A stretch of DNA of 64,000 nucleotides, from assembly GCA_963729875.1 (NCBI GenBank), contig CAVSPR010000009.1, positions 682,001 to 746,000 on the forward strand. Direction: 5' to 3'. This document shows positions 11,474-18,950 of this stretch, in pieces; position 1 is the stretch's first letter, and each line of letters starts with the position of its first letter. A model generated the notes under the pieces. It did no database searches. It saw only the letters and a program-made list of their open reading frames with translations, and was not told where the DNA came from. The translations under genes and the position numbers were made by a program. Origin of the DNA: DATBSL01 sp963729875. Its GTDB lineage: Bacteria; Acidobacteriota; Vicinamibacteria; Fen-336.

Positions 11474-12340
11474 CTATCGATTCACCTGCGACAGCATCTC
11501 CCGGGCCCCGCCCGCCATGAACCCGATGTCGCTCGACGCCTGGAAGAAGCGGAAGCCCTGGGCGATCCTCTTGTTGATCTCGGTCGGGTTGCCGGTGGGA
11601 TAGCCGACGGGGATGCCGTGCCGGCGCCCCGCGTCGAGGACCTTCGTGAGCGCCTGCTCGACGAGGGGATCGGTGGTGCGCCCGCCGACGCCCAGGGAGT
11701 AGGAGAGGTCGTTCACGCCCACGAAGAGGACGGAGATGCCGGGTACCGAGGCGATCGCCTCGATGTTCTCCACCGCCTCCTTCCGCTCGATGATGACGAC
11801 CACGAGCACGTTCTCGTTGGCGAAGCGCACGTAGTCCGGGCCGCTCATGCCGTAGCGGGAGAGGGCGAGGGCGGGGCCGAAGCCCCGGTCCCCGAGCGGC
11901 GGGTACCGGCAGGCCGAGACCGCCCGCTCGGCCAGCTCCCGCGTGCTCGTGAAGGGGAAGACGACGCCGAGGCTCCCCTCGTCGAGCACCCGCTTGGCGA
12001 GCCACACCTCGTTGGCCGGCACCCGCGTGATGGGAACGGCCTTCGCTCCCCGGGTGGCGAGGAGGATCGCGCGCAGGCTCTCGAGCGTGATCGGGCCGTG
12101 CTCCATCTCGATCCAGAGGAAGTCGAAGCCGGCGTTGGCCAGGGTGAGGGCCGTGTCCACGTTCGGCACGGTGACCGTCGCGCCGATCACCGCTCGGCCC
12201 TCGAGCAGGGCTTTCTTGAGAGCGCTCTCCCCCGGGGGCGCGGCCTCCGAAGCCGTTGTGGCCTGGTACTGGGCGGCGAGCCCCGCGGCGACGAGGACGG
12301 AGGCCAGCGTGAGCGTGAGGACGCGGGAGGGACTCGGCAT
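11474..12340 (-). CDS. Exported HpcH/HpaI-family aldolase
   Basis: 288 residues. Signal peptide MPSPSRVLTLTLASVLVAAG, then a pyruvate-type class II aldolase barrel: GATVTVPNVDTALTLANAGFDFLWIEMEHGP is the hallmark opening (Glu-Met-Glu-His-Gly), followed by ITRVPANEVWLAKRVLDEG, GVVFPFTSTRELA and GVNDLSYSLG. The family cleaves 4-hydroxy-2-oxo acids to pyruvate and an aldehyde in a divalent-metal-dependent way. The gene is convergent with the two oxidoreductases, with stops only three bases apart. GAGAGG lies 5 bases before the ATG. Export of this normally cytoplasmic family is odd; the signal peptide is nonetheless clear. Whether it cooperates with the two Tat-exported enzymes is inference. Confidence 0.83.
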   Translation of the reverse strand: MPSPSRVLTLTLASVLVAAGLAAQYQATTASEAAPPGESALKKALLEGRAVIGATVTVPNVDTALTLANAGFDFLWIEMEHGPITLESLRAILLATRGAKAVPITRVPANEVWLAKRVLDEGSLGVVFPFTSTRELAERAVSACRYPPLGDRGFGPALALSRYGMSGPDYVRFANENVLVVVIIERKEAVENIEAIASVPGISVLFVGVNDLSYSLGVGGRTTDPLVEQALTKVLDAGRRHGIPVGYPTGNPTEINKRIAQGFRFFQASSDIGFMAGGAREMLSQVNR

Positions 12341-12472
12341 GTCTCACCTCTCCTCGGCGCCGGCGGAAGGGCGCCGTTCAGCTTCGGGGCATGATATCCC
12401 CGCGTCCAAGCCGAAGGGCGACCAGACTATCATCAGCCCGCACGGCCGTCCGTCGAAAGGCAGGGAACTCCC

Positions 12473-13436
12473 ATGATCGAGGAAATCACCGCACAGGCGC
12501 TGGAGCCCGCGGCCTTCGTCGCCGGGAAGGTGAAGGAGATCAAGGACGCCGTCGGCGAGGGCACGGCGATCAACGCGCTGTCGGGCGGGGTCGACTCGTC
12601 CACGGTCACGATGCTCGGCCACCGGGCGCTGGGTGAGCGCCTGCAAGACAGTCTTCGTCGACAACGGCCTGATGCGCGAAGGCGAGCCGGAGCGGGTCGT
12701 CAGCCTGTTCCGGGCCCTCGGCGTCACGGTCGACGTCGTCGACGCGCGGAAGGAGTTCTTCGCGGCGCTTCAAGGGCTCGGCGACCCCGAGGAGAAGCGC
12801 GAGGCGATCACCCAGACCTTCTACCGGCACGTGTTCGGCCGACTGGTGAAGGCGAGCGGCGCGAGCTTCCTCCTCCAGGGCACGATCCTCACCGACGTCG
12901 ACGAGACGGTGGCCGGGATCAAGCGGCAGCACAACGTGTTCGAGCAGCTCGGCATCGACCCGCAGGAGGCGTTCGGCTACCGCATCCTCGAGCCGCTCGT
13001 CCAGCTGCGGAAGGACGGCGTGCGGAAGGTCGGTCGGGCCCTCGGCCTGCCGGCCGAGCTGTTCGCGCGCATCCCGTTCCCGGGGCCGGCGCTCTCGGCC
13101 CGGGTGATCGGCGAGGTGACGCCGGAGCGCATCGCGACGGTCCGCGCGGCGACGGCCGTCGTCGAGCGGGTGCTCGAGGGCACGGCCGCGTTCCAGTACC
13201 TGGCGATCCTCCACGAGGACCGCGTCACCGGGATGCGCGACGGCAAGCGCGAGTTCGGCCAGCAGATCGAGGTGCGCTGCTGGGACAGCGTCGACGCCCG
13301 CGTCGCGACGCCGACCCACCTCCCGTTCGAGACCCTCGAGCAGCTCGCCCGGGAGATCCTGCGCGAGGTGCCCGGGGTCGTCAGCGTGACCTACAACATC
13401 GCTCCCAAGCCGCCGTCCACGATCGAAGCCGTGTGA
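12473..13436 (+). CDS. GMP synthase ATP-pyrophosphatase-type protein without glutaminase domain, frameshifted
   Basis: About 321 residues matching the ATP-PPase plus dimerisation domains of GMP synthase, as in the archaeal two-subunit GuaAb. PP-loop NALSGGVDSST near residue 39, then VFVDNGLMREGE, LLQGTILTDV, RIPFPGPALSARVIGEV and the C-terminal KPPSTIEAV. One extra base at about 12644 splits the gene: removing it joins HRALGERL directly to KTVFVDNG, a perfect family match, so this looks like a sequencing indel. Differences from true GMP synthases: the lid is KRQHNVFEQ instead of HHNVGG, and the C-terminal IEWE is replaced by IEAV. The enzyme family aminates XMP to GMP; here the substrate may differ. 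No glutaminase gene is next to it. Confidence 0.8.
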
Positions 13437-13458
13437 GGGCGGTCGTTCTCCGGGGCCT

Positions 13459-13902
13459 TCAGCGGCCCGTCGAGCCGAAGCCCCCCCCGCCCCGGTCGGT
13501 GTCGTCGATAGCCGGGACCGCCGTGAAAGTCGCCCGCTCGACCGGCTGCACGAGGAGCTGCGCGACCCGGTCGCCCCGGGCGATCCGGAATGGCTCCTCG
13601 CCGTGGTTCACGAGTACGACCCGCACCTCGCCGCGGTAGTCGCTGTCGATGACCCCGGCCAGCGTGTCGATGCCGTGGCGGACGGCGAGGCCGCTGCGCG
13701 GCCAGACGAGCCCGACGTGGCCGGACGGGATCTGCAGGCGCACGCCCGTCGGCACGGCGCTCCGGGCGCCGGGCGCGATCTCCACCGCCTCGCTCGCGCG
13801 GAGGTCGGCGCCGGCGGCGCCGGCCGAGGCGTAGTCGGGGAGCGATCCGCCCTCGCCGACGAGAGCGGGGAGGGGGACCGGCTTTCGGTGGCCTTCGGGC
13901 AT
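13459..13902 (-). CDS. dut: dUTP diphosphatase
   Basis: Hydrolyses dUTP to dUMP and pyrophosphate, keeping uracil out of DNA and feeding dTMP synthesis. 147 residues from the ATG at 13902, the normal length for the trimeric enzyme. All conserved motifs are visible: AGAAGADLRASE (motif 1), PRSGLAVRHGI (motif 2), GVIDSDYRGEV with the catalytic Asp (motif 3), RIARGDRVAQLL (motif 4) and the glycine-rich C-terminal RGGGGFGSTGR (motif 5). AGGAG lies 6 bases before the chosen ATG; an upstream ATG at 13959 would add residues without family match. It faces the guaA-like gene (convergent). Confidence 0.95.
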   Translation of the reverse strand: MPEGHRKPVPLPALVGEGGSLPDYASAGAAGADLRASEAVEIAPGARSAVPTGVRLQIPSGHVGLVWPRSGLAVRHGIDTLAGVIDSDYRGEVRVVLVNHGEEPFRIARGDRVAQLLVQPVERATFTAVPAIDDTDRGGGGFGSTGR

Positions 13903-14011
13903 GAATGGCTCCTGACTGGGGCTTTCGAAGTCCCTCGCGTGCCCATTCGACCGGGGCACGCTCGGGTGCGTGGGCGCGCTCGGGTGACAAGAGACTACAC
14001 CGACCGCGGGT

Positions 14012-14017
14012 TATGAT
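14012..14017 (+). promoter_or_regulatory. -10 element of rlmN, leaderless candidate
   Basis: TATGAT ends 6 bases before the GTG start of rlmN, so transcription would begin at the start codon. No good -35 is seen. Confidence 0.45.
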
Positions 14018-14023
14018 CGCGAG

Positions 14024-15112
14024 GTGAGCCGACCCAATTTGTTCGGAATGGGCGCGAGCGCCCTCGAGGCGCTTGCGGCGGAGCGGGGCGAGCCCGCCTT
14101 CCGCGCCCGGCAGATCTACGGCTGGCTCTACCACCGCCGCGTCCGCGACGTCGCGGCGATGGTCAACTTGCCGAAGGCCCTGCGGGCCGCGCTGGCCGAG
14201 GGCTTCGAGCTGCGCTGGCCCGAGGTCGCGGAGCGGACGCTCTCCTTCGACGGCACGCGCAAGTACCTCTTCCGCCTCGAGGACGGGGCGACGATCGAGG
14301 CCGTCTACATCCCCGAGGACGACCGGCGCACGATCTGCATCTCGACCCAGGCCGGCTGCCCGCTCAAGTGCGCCTTCTGCCTCACCGGCATCGCCGGCTA
14401 CAGGCGCAACCTGAAGCCGTGGGAGATCCTCGGACAGGTGGCGACGGTGATGGAGGAGCACCCGTTGGTGGCGACGCACCCCCACCGGCGCGAGGACGAC
14501 CCCTTCCCCTGGAACATCGTGGTGATGGGGATGGGCGAGCCGCTGCTCAACTACGAGGCGACGGTCGAGGCCCTGCGGGTCCTCATGGACGAGGAGGGCT
14601 TCGGGGTTCCCCCGCGCAAGCTGACCCTCTCCACGGTGGGCATCCTGCCCGCCCTCGAGAAGCTCGCGCAGGAGCCCTTGCGCCCGAACCTCGCGATCAG
14701 CCTCCACGCCCCCGATCCCGGCCTGCGCCGCGCCCTCATGCCGATCGAGGAGAAGTACCCCTTCGGCGCCGTGGTCGACGCGGCGCTGCGCTACCCGGTC
14801 CCGCGCGGCGGCCTCGTCACCTTCGAGTACGTGCTGCTCGGCGGCGTCAACGACTCGGTCTCCCACGCCCGCGCGCTCGCCCGGCGCCTCGCCGGCAAGC
14901 GCGTGAAGGTCAACCTCATCCCCCTGAACCCCGCGCCCGAGATCCCGTTCAAGGCGCCGGAGCCGGAGGCGGTGGACGCCTTCGGCGCCGCGCTCGCCGC
15001 GGCGGGGGTGAGGGTCTCCGTGCGCCGCCCGCGCGGGAGGGACATCCTCGCCGCCTGCGGCCAGCTCCACCTCGAGAAGGGCGCCACCGCGCCCGCCCCC
15101 GCACGCCCCTGA
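14024..15112 (+). CDS. rlmN: RlmN, dual-specificity rRNA/tRNA adenine-C2 methyltransferase
   Basis: Radical SAM enzyme that methylates C2 of A2503 in 23S rRNA and A37 in some tRNAs. 362 residues, typical length. The cluster motif CPLKCAFC (CxxxCxxC) is at about residue 112, preceded by ICISTQAG; MGMGEPLLNY, KLTLSTVG, LAISLHAPD, and FEYVLLGGVNDS follow. The second catalytic Cys that forms the protein-RNA adduct is in DILAACGQL near the end, and matches the family. GTG start with no Shine-Dalgarno but a -10 hexamer six bases upstream. The end overlaps a glycosyltransferase gene. Confidence 0.96.
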   Translation: MSRPNLFGMGASALEALAAERGEPAFRARQIYGWLYHRRVRDVAAMVNLPKALRAALAEGFELRWPEVAERTLSFDGTRKYLFRLEDGATIEAVYIPEDDRRTICISTQAGCPLKCAFCLTGIAGYRRNLKPWEILGQVATVMEEHPLVATHPHRREDDPFPWNIVVMGMGEPLLNYEATVEALRVLMDEEGFGVPPRKLTLSTVGILPALEKLAQEPLRPNLAISLHAPDPGLRRALMPIEEKYPFGAVVDAALRYPVPRGGLVTFEYVLLGGVNDSVSHARALARRLAGKRVKVNLIPLNPAPEIPFKAPEPEAVDAFGAALAAAGVRVSVRRPRGRDILAACGQLHLEKGATAPAPARP

Positions 15113-16845
15113 GCGCCCCGACCCTTTCCGCGCGCCGCTTCGCGGCCGGCCTCGCGCTCCTCGCGCTGGGCCTCCTCGCGCTGCTGCTGCCCCACCTCGG
15201 CACCGCGCCCCTCGAGCGGGCCGAGATCTACTTCCTCGACGCGGCCCGGGGCATGGTCGAGAGCGGGGACTGGGTGATCCCGCAGTACGAGGGCCGGCCC
15301 TTCTTCGACAAGCCGGTCCTCTCCTACTGGCTGATGGGGGCGGCCATGAAGGGGCTCGGGACGACGGCGGGCGCGGCGCGCCTCGTCCCGGTCCTCGCCT
15401 CGATCGGCGTCGTGCTGGCCACGGCGTGGCTCGGCACGCTGCTCTTCGACCGCCGCACGGCCCTCGCTTCCGCCCTCGTGCTCGCCACGACGCTCGCCTT
15501 CCTGTCCTTCGCGCGCGTGGCCATGTCCGACATGCTGCTCACCCTGTGGACGACGCTGGCGGTGGCCCTCGCGGCCCTCGCGTGGCGGCCCGGGGCGCCC
15601 GTCTGGGCGGTGCCCCTCCTCGGCGTCGCGGCCGGCCTCGGCTTCGCCACCAAGGGCCCGATCGCGCTCCTCGTCCCCGGCTTCGCGGTCCTCCTCCTCC
15701 TGTGGGAGAACCGCCGCCGGCCGGCTCCCTGCCGGCCGGTGGGCCTCCTCCTCGGCGTGCTGGCGTTCCTGGCCCTCGCCCTCGGCTGGTTCGTCCTCGT
15801 GTATCGCCGACTCGGGACCGAGCCGCTCGTCACCTTCTTCTTCCGCGAGAACCTGGAGCGCTTCGCCGGCGAAGCCTACGACGTCGGGCGGCCCTTCTGG
15901 TTCTACCCGCCCGCGTACCTCGCCGAGGGCCTGCCCTGGTCTCCCCTCCTCCCGATCGCGCTGTGGCGGCTCCTGCGCTCGCGCGAGGGCGACGACGCGG
16001 CGCGCGCCCGCTTCCTGTCGCTCTGGGTCGCGCTCGTGCTCGTGCCGCTCAGCCTCTCGCGGGGGAAGATCGACTACTACCTGCTGCCGGTCTACCCCGC
16101 GCTGTGCCTGGTGATCGGCCGCTACCTGTCGGCCGTGCCCTGGAAGCGGGCCGACCGCGCGTGGGCCGGCCTCGCGCTGGTCGCGGAGGCGGCCAGCCTC
16201 GCCCTCGTCCTCGCCCGGCCGCCGCGCATCCCCGACGAGTGGCTTCCCGGCGCCGCGCCGCAGGGGCTGCTCGTGGCCGCGCTGGCGCTGGGGGCGGCCG
16301 CGCTCCTCGCGGTCGCGGTCCGCCCGACCGCGGCCCGGGTCACGGCCGTGCTCTCGGCGATCGTGGCCTCGGCCTGGCTCGTCCTCGTCGTCTTCTTCCT
16401 CCCGGCTTTCGCCGCCGCGCAGCCCAACCGGGCGATCGTGGCGGACGTCGCCCGGGAGCGGCAGTACCGCCCCGACCTGCGCATGGCGTTCTGCTCGGAC
16501 CCGACGCGGGTCCGGCGGGACGTGCTCTTGCACGTCCGGCTGGCGGCCATTGCCGACTGCGACCTGTGGGGCCTCGCCGGCTCGCGCGAGCCGTTCCTGC
16601 TCCTCGCGACCCCCGACCAGGACGCCTCCTTCCGTGTCGACCCCCGCTACCGCGAGGTCGCCCGCTACCGGTACCTGCCGGCGCGCGCGCTCACCCTCGA
16701 GGGGCTGTTCGCGGTACGCGACTCCGGCGAGATCGTCCTCGGGGCGAACTTCACGACCGGCGACCCCGAGGCCGACCGCAAGCGCAGGCGCGCGTACCGC
16801 AAGGCCATGCAGGAGGCGAAGAAGGAGTGGGCCAAGGTCCCCTGA
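15109..16845 (+). CDS. ArnT/GT39-type membrane glycosyltransferase
   Basis: About 578 residues with a dozen or so predicted membrane segments (for example GLALLALGLLALLLPHL, ASALVLATTLAFLSF, PIALLVPGFAVLLLLW). The first periplasmic loop carries the family acidic site RAEIYFLDAARGM, then YEGRPFFDKPVLSYWLMG, and later LSLSRGKIDYYLLPVYPAL. The family (dolichyl-phosphate-mannose / ArnT type) transfers sugars from polyprenyl phosphate donors to lipid A, protein or other envelope acceptors; donor and acceptor are unknown here. No ATG, GTG or TTG precedes the first loop in frame, and the only start-like codon is CTG at 15109 overlapping the rlmN stop as CTGA. The start is therefore uncertain, and an indel near the N-terminus is possible. 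Confidence 0.85.
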   Translation: MSAPTLSARRFAAGLALLALGLLALLLPHLGTAPLERAEIYFLDAARGMVESGDWVIPQYEGRPFFDKPVLSYWLMGAAMKGLGTTAGAARLVPVLASIGVVLATAWLGTLLFDRRTALASALVLATTLAFLSFARVAMSDMLLTLWTTLAVALAALAWRPGAPVWAVPLLGVAAGLGFATKGPIALLVPGFAVLLLLWENRRRPAPCRPVGLLLGVLAFLALALGWFVLVYRRLGTEPLVTFFFRENLERFAGEAYDVGRPFWFYPPAYLAEGLPWSPLLPIALWRLLRSREGDDAARARFLSLWVALVLVPLSLSRGKIDYYLLPVYPALCLVIGRYLSAVPWKRADRAWAGLALVAEAASLALVLARPPRIPDEWLPGAAPQGLLVAALALGAAALLAVAVRPTAARVTAVLSAIVASAWLVLVVFFLPAFAAAQPNRAIVADVARERQYRPDLRMAFCSDPTRVRRDVLLHVRLAAIADCDLWGLAGSREPFLLLATPDQDASFRVDPRYREVARYRYLPARALTLEGLFAVRDSGEIVLGANFTTGDPEADRKRRRAYRKAMQEAKKEWAKVP

Positions 16846-16924
16846 CCGGACCCGGCCGGGCCTTGACGCTCGTCGAGATCACCCTCGCGGTCGCCCGGGG
16901 CGAGGTGCCCGGGCCCGCCGCCCC

Positions 16925-17089
16925 CTACTCGTCGTCGTCGCCGAAGAAGAACAGGTTGGCGCAGCGCTGGCTGCAGAACATCCGGCCGTACTCGCGCCGG
17001 GCGCAGTCCACGCAGATGGGCTTGAAGCAGATGGGGCACTTCGAGAGCGTGACCTCGCGCTCGTCCTTCTGGCAGGTGACGCAGTTCAT
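16925..17089 (-). CDS. Small zinc-ribbon protein
   Basis: 54 residues with cysteine pairs CVTC, CPIC, CVDC and CSQRC, and an acidic tail FFGDDDE. The arrangement suggests one or two bound zinc ions; no enzymatic domain has room to fit. I chose the ATG at 17089 (MNCVTCQKDER) since the upstream alternative adds only eight non-conserved residues. TATACT at 17104-17109 on the minus strand is a likely -10 element 14 bases upstream. The function is unknown; such ribbons often act in nucleic-acid or protein contacts. Confidence 0.7.
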   Translation of the reverse strand: MNCVTCQKDEREVTLSKCPICFKPICVDCARREYGRMFCSQRCANLFFFGDDDE

Positions 17090-17112
17090 GGCGGGTCGCG
17101 GGGAGTATAGCA

Positions 17113-17128
17113 CCCGCTCGAAAGCGGG
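17113..17128. other. Perfect 6-bp hairpin with CGAA loop
   Basis: CCCGCT (17113-17118) pairs with AGCGGG (17123-17128) around the four-base loop CGAA. It lies between the zinc-ribbon start and the tRNA, next to the -10 element of the former, and could be an operator or a short RNA hairpin. Confidence 0.35.
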
Positions 17129-17187
17129 CCGTTCCTGGTTTCGTAGTAGACTCGTGAGTCCGGGAGGCGGTCGCTTCCCGCACCCGT

Positions 17188-17264
17188 GGCGGTGTAGCTC
17201 AGCTGGTTAGAGCACGCGGCTCATATCCGCGGCGTCCGGGGTTCGAATCCCTGCACCGCCACCA
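17188..17264 (+). tRNA. tRNA with CAT anticodon (Met or lysidine-type Ile)
   Basis: A 77-base cloverleaf. Acceptor GGCGGTG (17188-17194) pairs with CACCGCC (17254-17260); the discriminator A and encoded CCA follow. D-arm GCTC...GAGC, anticodon stem CGCGG/CCGCG with loop CTCATAT giving anticodon CAT, and a T-arm with GGTTCGAATCC. A CAT anticodon serves elongator Met or, after lysidine modification, Ile (AUA). The acceptor pattern fits elongator Met, but tilS, the lysidine-forming enzyme, starts 28 bases downstream, so the Ile2 alternative should be tested. TAGACT at 17147-17152 may be the promoter -10, although it is somewhat far upstream. Confidence 0.95.
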
Positions 17265-17292
17265 GGCCCCCCTTCATGAGGAGGCCCGACTC

Positions 17293-18323
17293 GTGAGGCT
17301 GCCGTCCCTCGTCGCGGCCGTCGATCGGGCCCTCCGGGCCGCCGGGCCCATTGCGCCCGGGGCGACGATCGTGGTGGGCCTGTCGGGCGGGGCCGACTCG
17401 GTGGCTCTCACCGACGCGCTCGCCGCGCTGCGCCGGCGGCGCGGCCTGCGCCTCGTGGCCGCCCACCTCGATCACGGCCTGCGGCCGGGCGCCGCGGAGG
17501 ACGCGGCCTTCTGCGCCGAGCTGTGCCGGTCGCTCGACGTGCCCCTGCGCACCGGCCGGGCGGACGTCCGCGGCCGGGCCGCGCGGGAGAAGGGGGGGAT
17601 TGAGCAGGCCGCCCGCCGCGAGCGCTTCGCGTTCCTCCGCCGCGTGGCCGCGGAGGAGGGGGCTGCCGTCGTCGCGGTCGCGCACACCCGGGACGACCAG
17701 GCGGAGACGCTGCTGCTCCGGCTCCTGCGAGGGGCGGGGGCGACCGGCCTTGCCGGAATGCGGCCGCGGGCGGGCGACGTCGTGCGCCCGCTGCTCACGG
17801 TGTCCCGACAGGAGGTCCTGGACCACCTGGGCGAGCGAGGGCTCGCGTGGCGGGAGGACCCGTCGAACCTCGACACCGCCCACCGGCGCAACCGCGTCCG
17901 GCACGAGCTGCTGCCATATCTCGAGGCGCGCTTCAACCCGCGCGTGCGCGCGGCGCTCGCGCGCACCGCGGCGCTCCTCGCCGACGAGGCCTCCCACGTG
18001 CGCACGGAGGCCGAGGCGCTGCTGGCCGGGATCGCCCGGGAGGAGGGGGGGGCCTCGTCCTGCGGCGCGCGCCGCTCGCGGGGGCGCCGAGGGCGCTCGC
18101 CCGCGCCGCCCTGCGCCAGGCCCTGGCCCGGGCCGGGGGGCTCCGCCAGGTGGGCGCCGACCACGTGGAGCGGCTCCTCCGGCTCGCCGGCAGCAAGGCT
18201 CCCTCCGGCCGCCGGCTTCCCCTGCCGGGAGGACGGGAAGCCCGCTTCACCCGGGACGAGATCCGGATCGAAAAGCGTGCCGGGACGGCCGGGAAAGCCG
18301 TATCATCCCGGGAGGAATCATGA
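17293..18323 (+). CDS. tilS: TilS, tRNA(Ile)-lysidine synthase, frameshifted in a G8 run
   Basis: ATP-dependent enzyme that converts C34 of tRNA-Ile(CAU) to lysidine so that it reads AUA. PP-loop VVGLSGGADSVAL near residue 28, HLDHGLRP, VAHTRDDQAETLLLRLLRGAGATGL and NRVRHELLPYLE are all diagnostic. After LLAGIAREEGG the frame breaks within a run of eight G (18045-18052); the other frame continues with LVLRRAPLAGAPRALARAALRQ and ends at 18323. That end overlaps the hpt ATG as ATGA, which confirms the second frame is genuine. As tilS is normally essential, a homopolymer sequencing error is the likeliest cause. GTG start at 17293. Confidence 0.93.
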
Positions 18324-18859
18324 GGGACCAGGTCTCCGTCCTCTTCACCGAGGAGCAGATCGCCCGGCGGGTCGCCGAGCTGGGCGAGGAGATCGCCCGC
18401 GCGTTCGCCGGACGAGAGATCTGCGTCCTCGGCCTGATGAAGGGGAGCCTCGTCTTCATGGCCGACCTCATCCGGAAGATCCCCCTCGACCTGACCGTCC
18501 ACTTCGTCCGGGTGACCTCCCACCGCGAGCAGGCGGCGGGCCGCGTGCTGACCGAGATCGTGTACTCGACGGCCGTCCCGCTGGAGGGGAAGCACGTCCT
18601 GCTGGTGGACGACATCGTGGACACGGGGATCACCCTCAGCTACCTGCTCGCCCACATCCACGAGCACGGGCCGGCCAGCCTCCGGGTCTGCGCCCTCGTG
18701 GACAAGCCAGAGGAGCGCAAGATCGACGTCCACCCGGACTGGTCCGCTTTCCCCCTGGTCGAGTCGCCGGCCGACCGCTTCCTCGTGGGCTACGGCCTCG
18801 ACTGGATGGAGCGCTTCCGGGGCCTGCCCTTCATCGGGACCATACCGAGCCCACGCTGA
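18320..18859 (+). CDS. hpt: Hypoxanthine phosphoribosyltransferase
   Basis: Purine salvage enzyme that makes IMP or GMP from hypoxanthine or guanine and PRPP. 179 residues. The PRPP-binding loop VLLVDDIVDTGITL and the upstream VLGLMKGSLVFMADL with the flexible-loop region are visible; DKPEERKIDVHPDW and FLVGYGLDW contribute to the purine pocket. The ATG overlaps the tilS stop, and GGAGGAATC is a strong ribosome site. tilS-hpt-ftsH is a gene order conserved in many bacteria. Cytoplasmic. Confidence 0.95.
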   Translation: MRDQVSVLFTEEQIARRVAELGEEIARAFAGREICVLGLMKGSLVFMADLIRKIPLDLTVHFVRVTSHREQAAGRVLTEIVYSTAVPLEGKHVLLVDDIVDTGITLSYLLAHIHEHGPASLRVCALVDKPEERKIDVHPDWSAFPLVESPADRFLVGYGLDWMERFRGLPFIGTIPSPR

Positions 18860-18891
18860 GCCCGTCCGGGGGTAAGCTAAGATGAGTGATT

Positions 18892-18908
18892 CCTCCCGAG
18901 TCGGGAGG
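18892..18908 (+). promoter_or_regulatory. Hairpin in the hpt-ftsH gap
   Basis: CCTCCC (18892-18897) pairs with GGGAGG (18903-18908) around GAGTC; the 17 bases are also a palindrome with a single central base. It lies 42 bases before the ftsH start and just after TAAGAT (18878-18883), a weak -10 candidate. Possible attenuator or operator for ftsH. Confidence 0.35.
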
Positions 18909-18950
18909 AGAGGACGGTAGCCGGGGCCCCGTCCGGAGGTCCGAAATCTC

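Noticed and set aside
16857..16900. A plus-strand stretch reading ALTLVEITLAVA, like a type IV pilin N-terminus
   Set aside because: No prepilin leader, start codon or following pilin sequence; it lies in the short gap between two genes and is probably chance.
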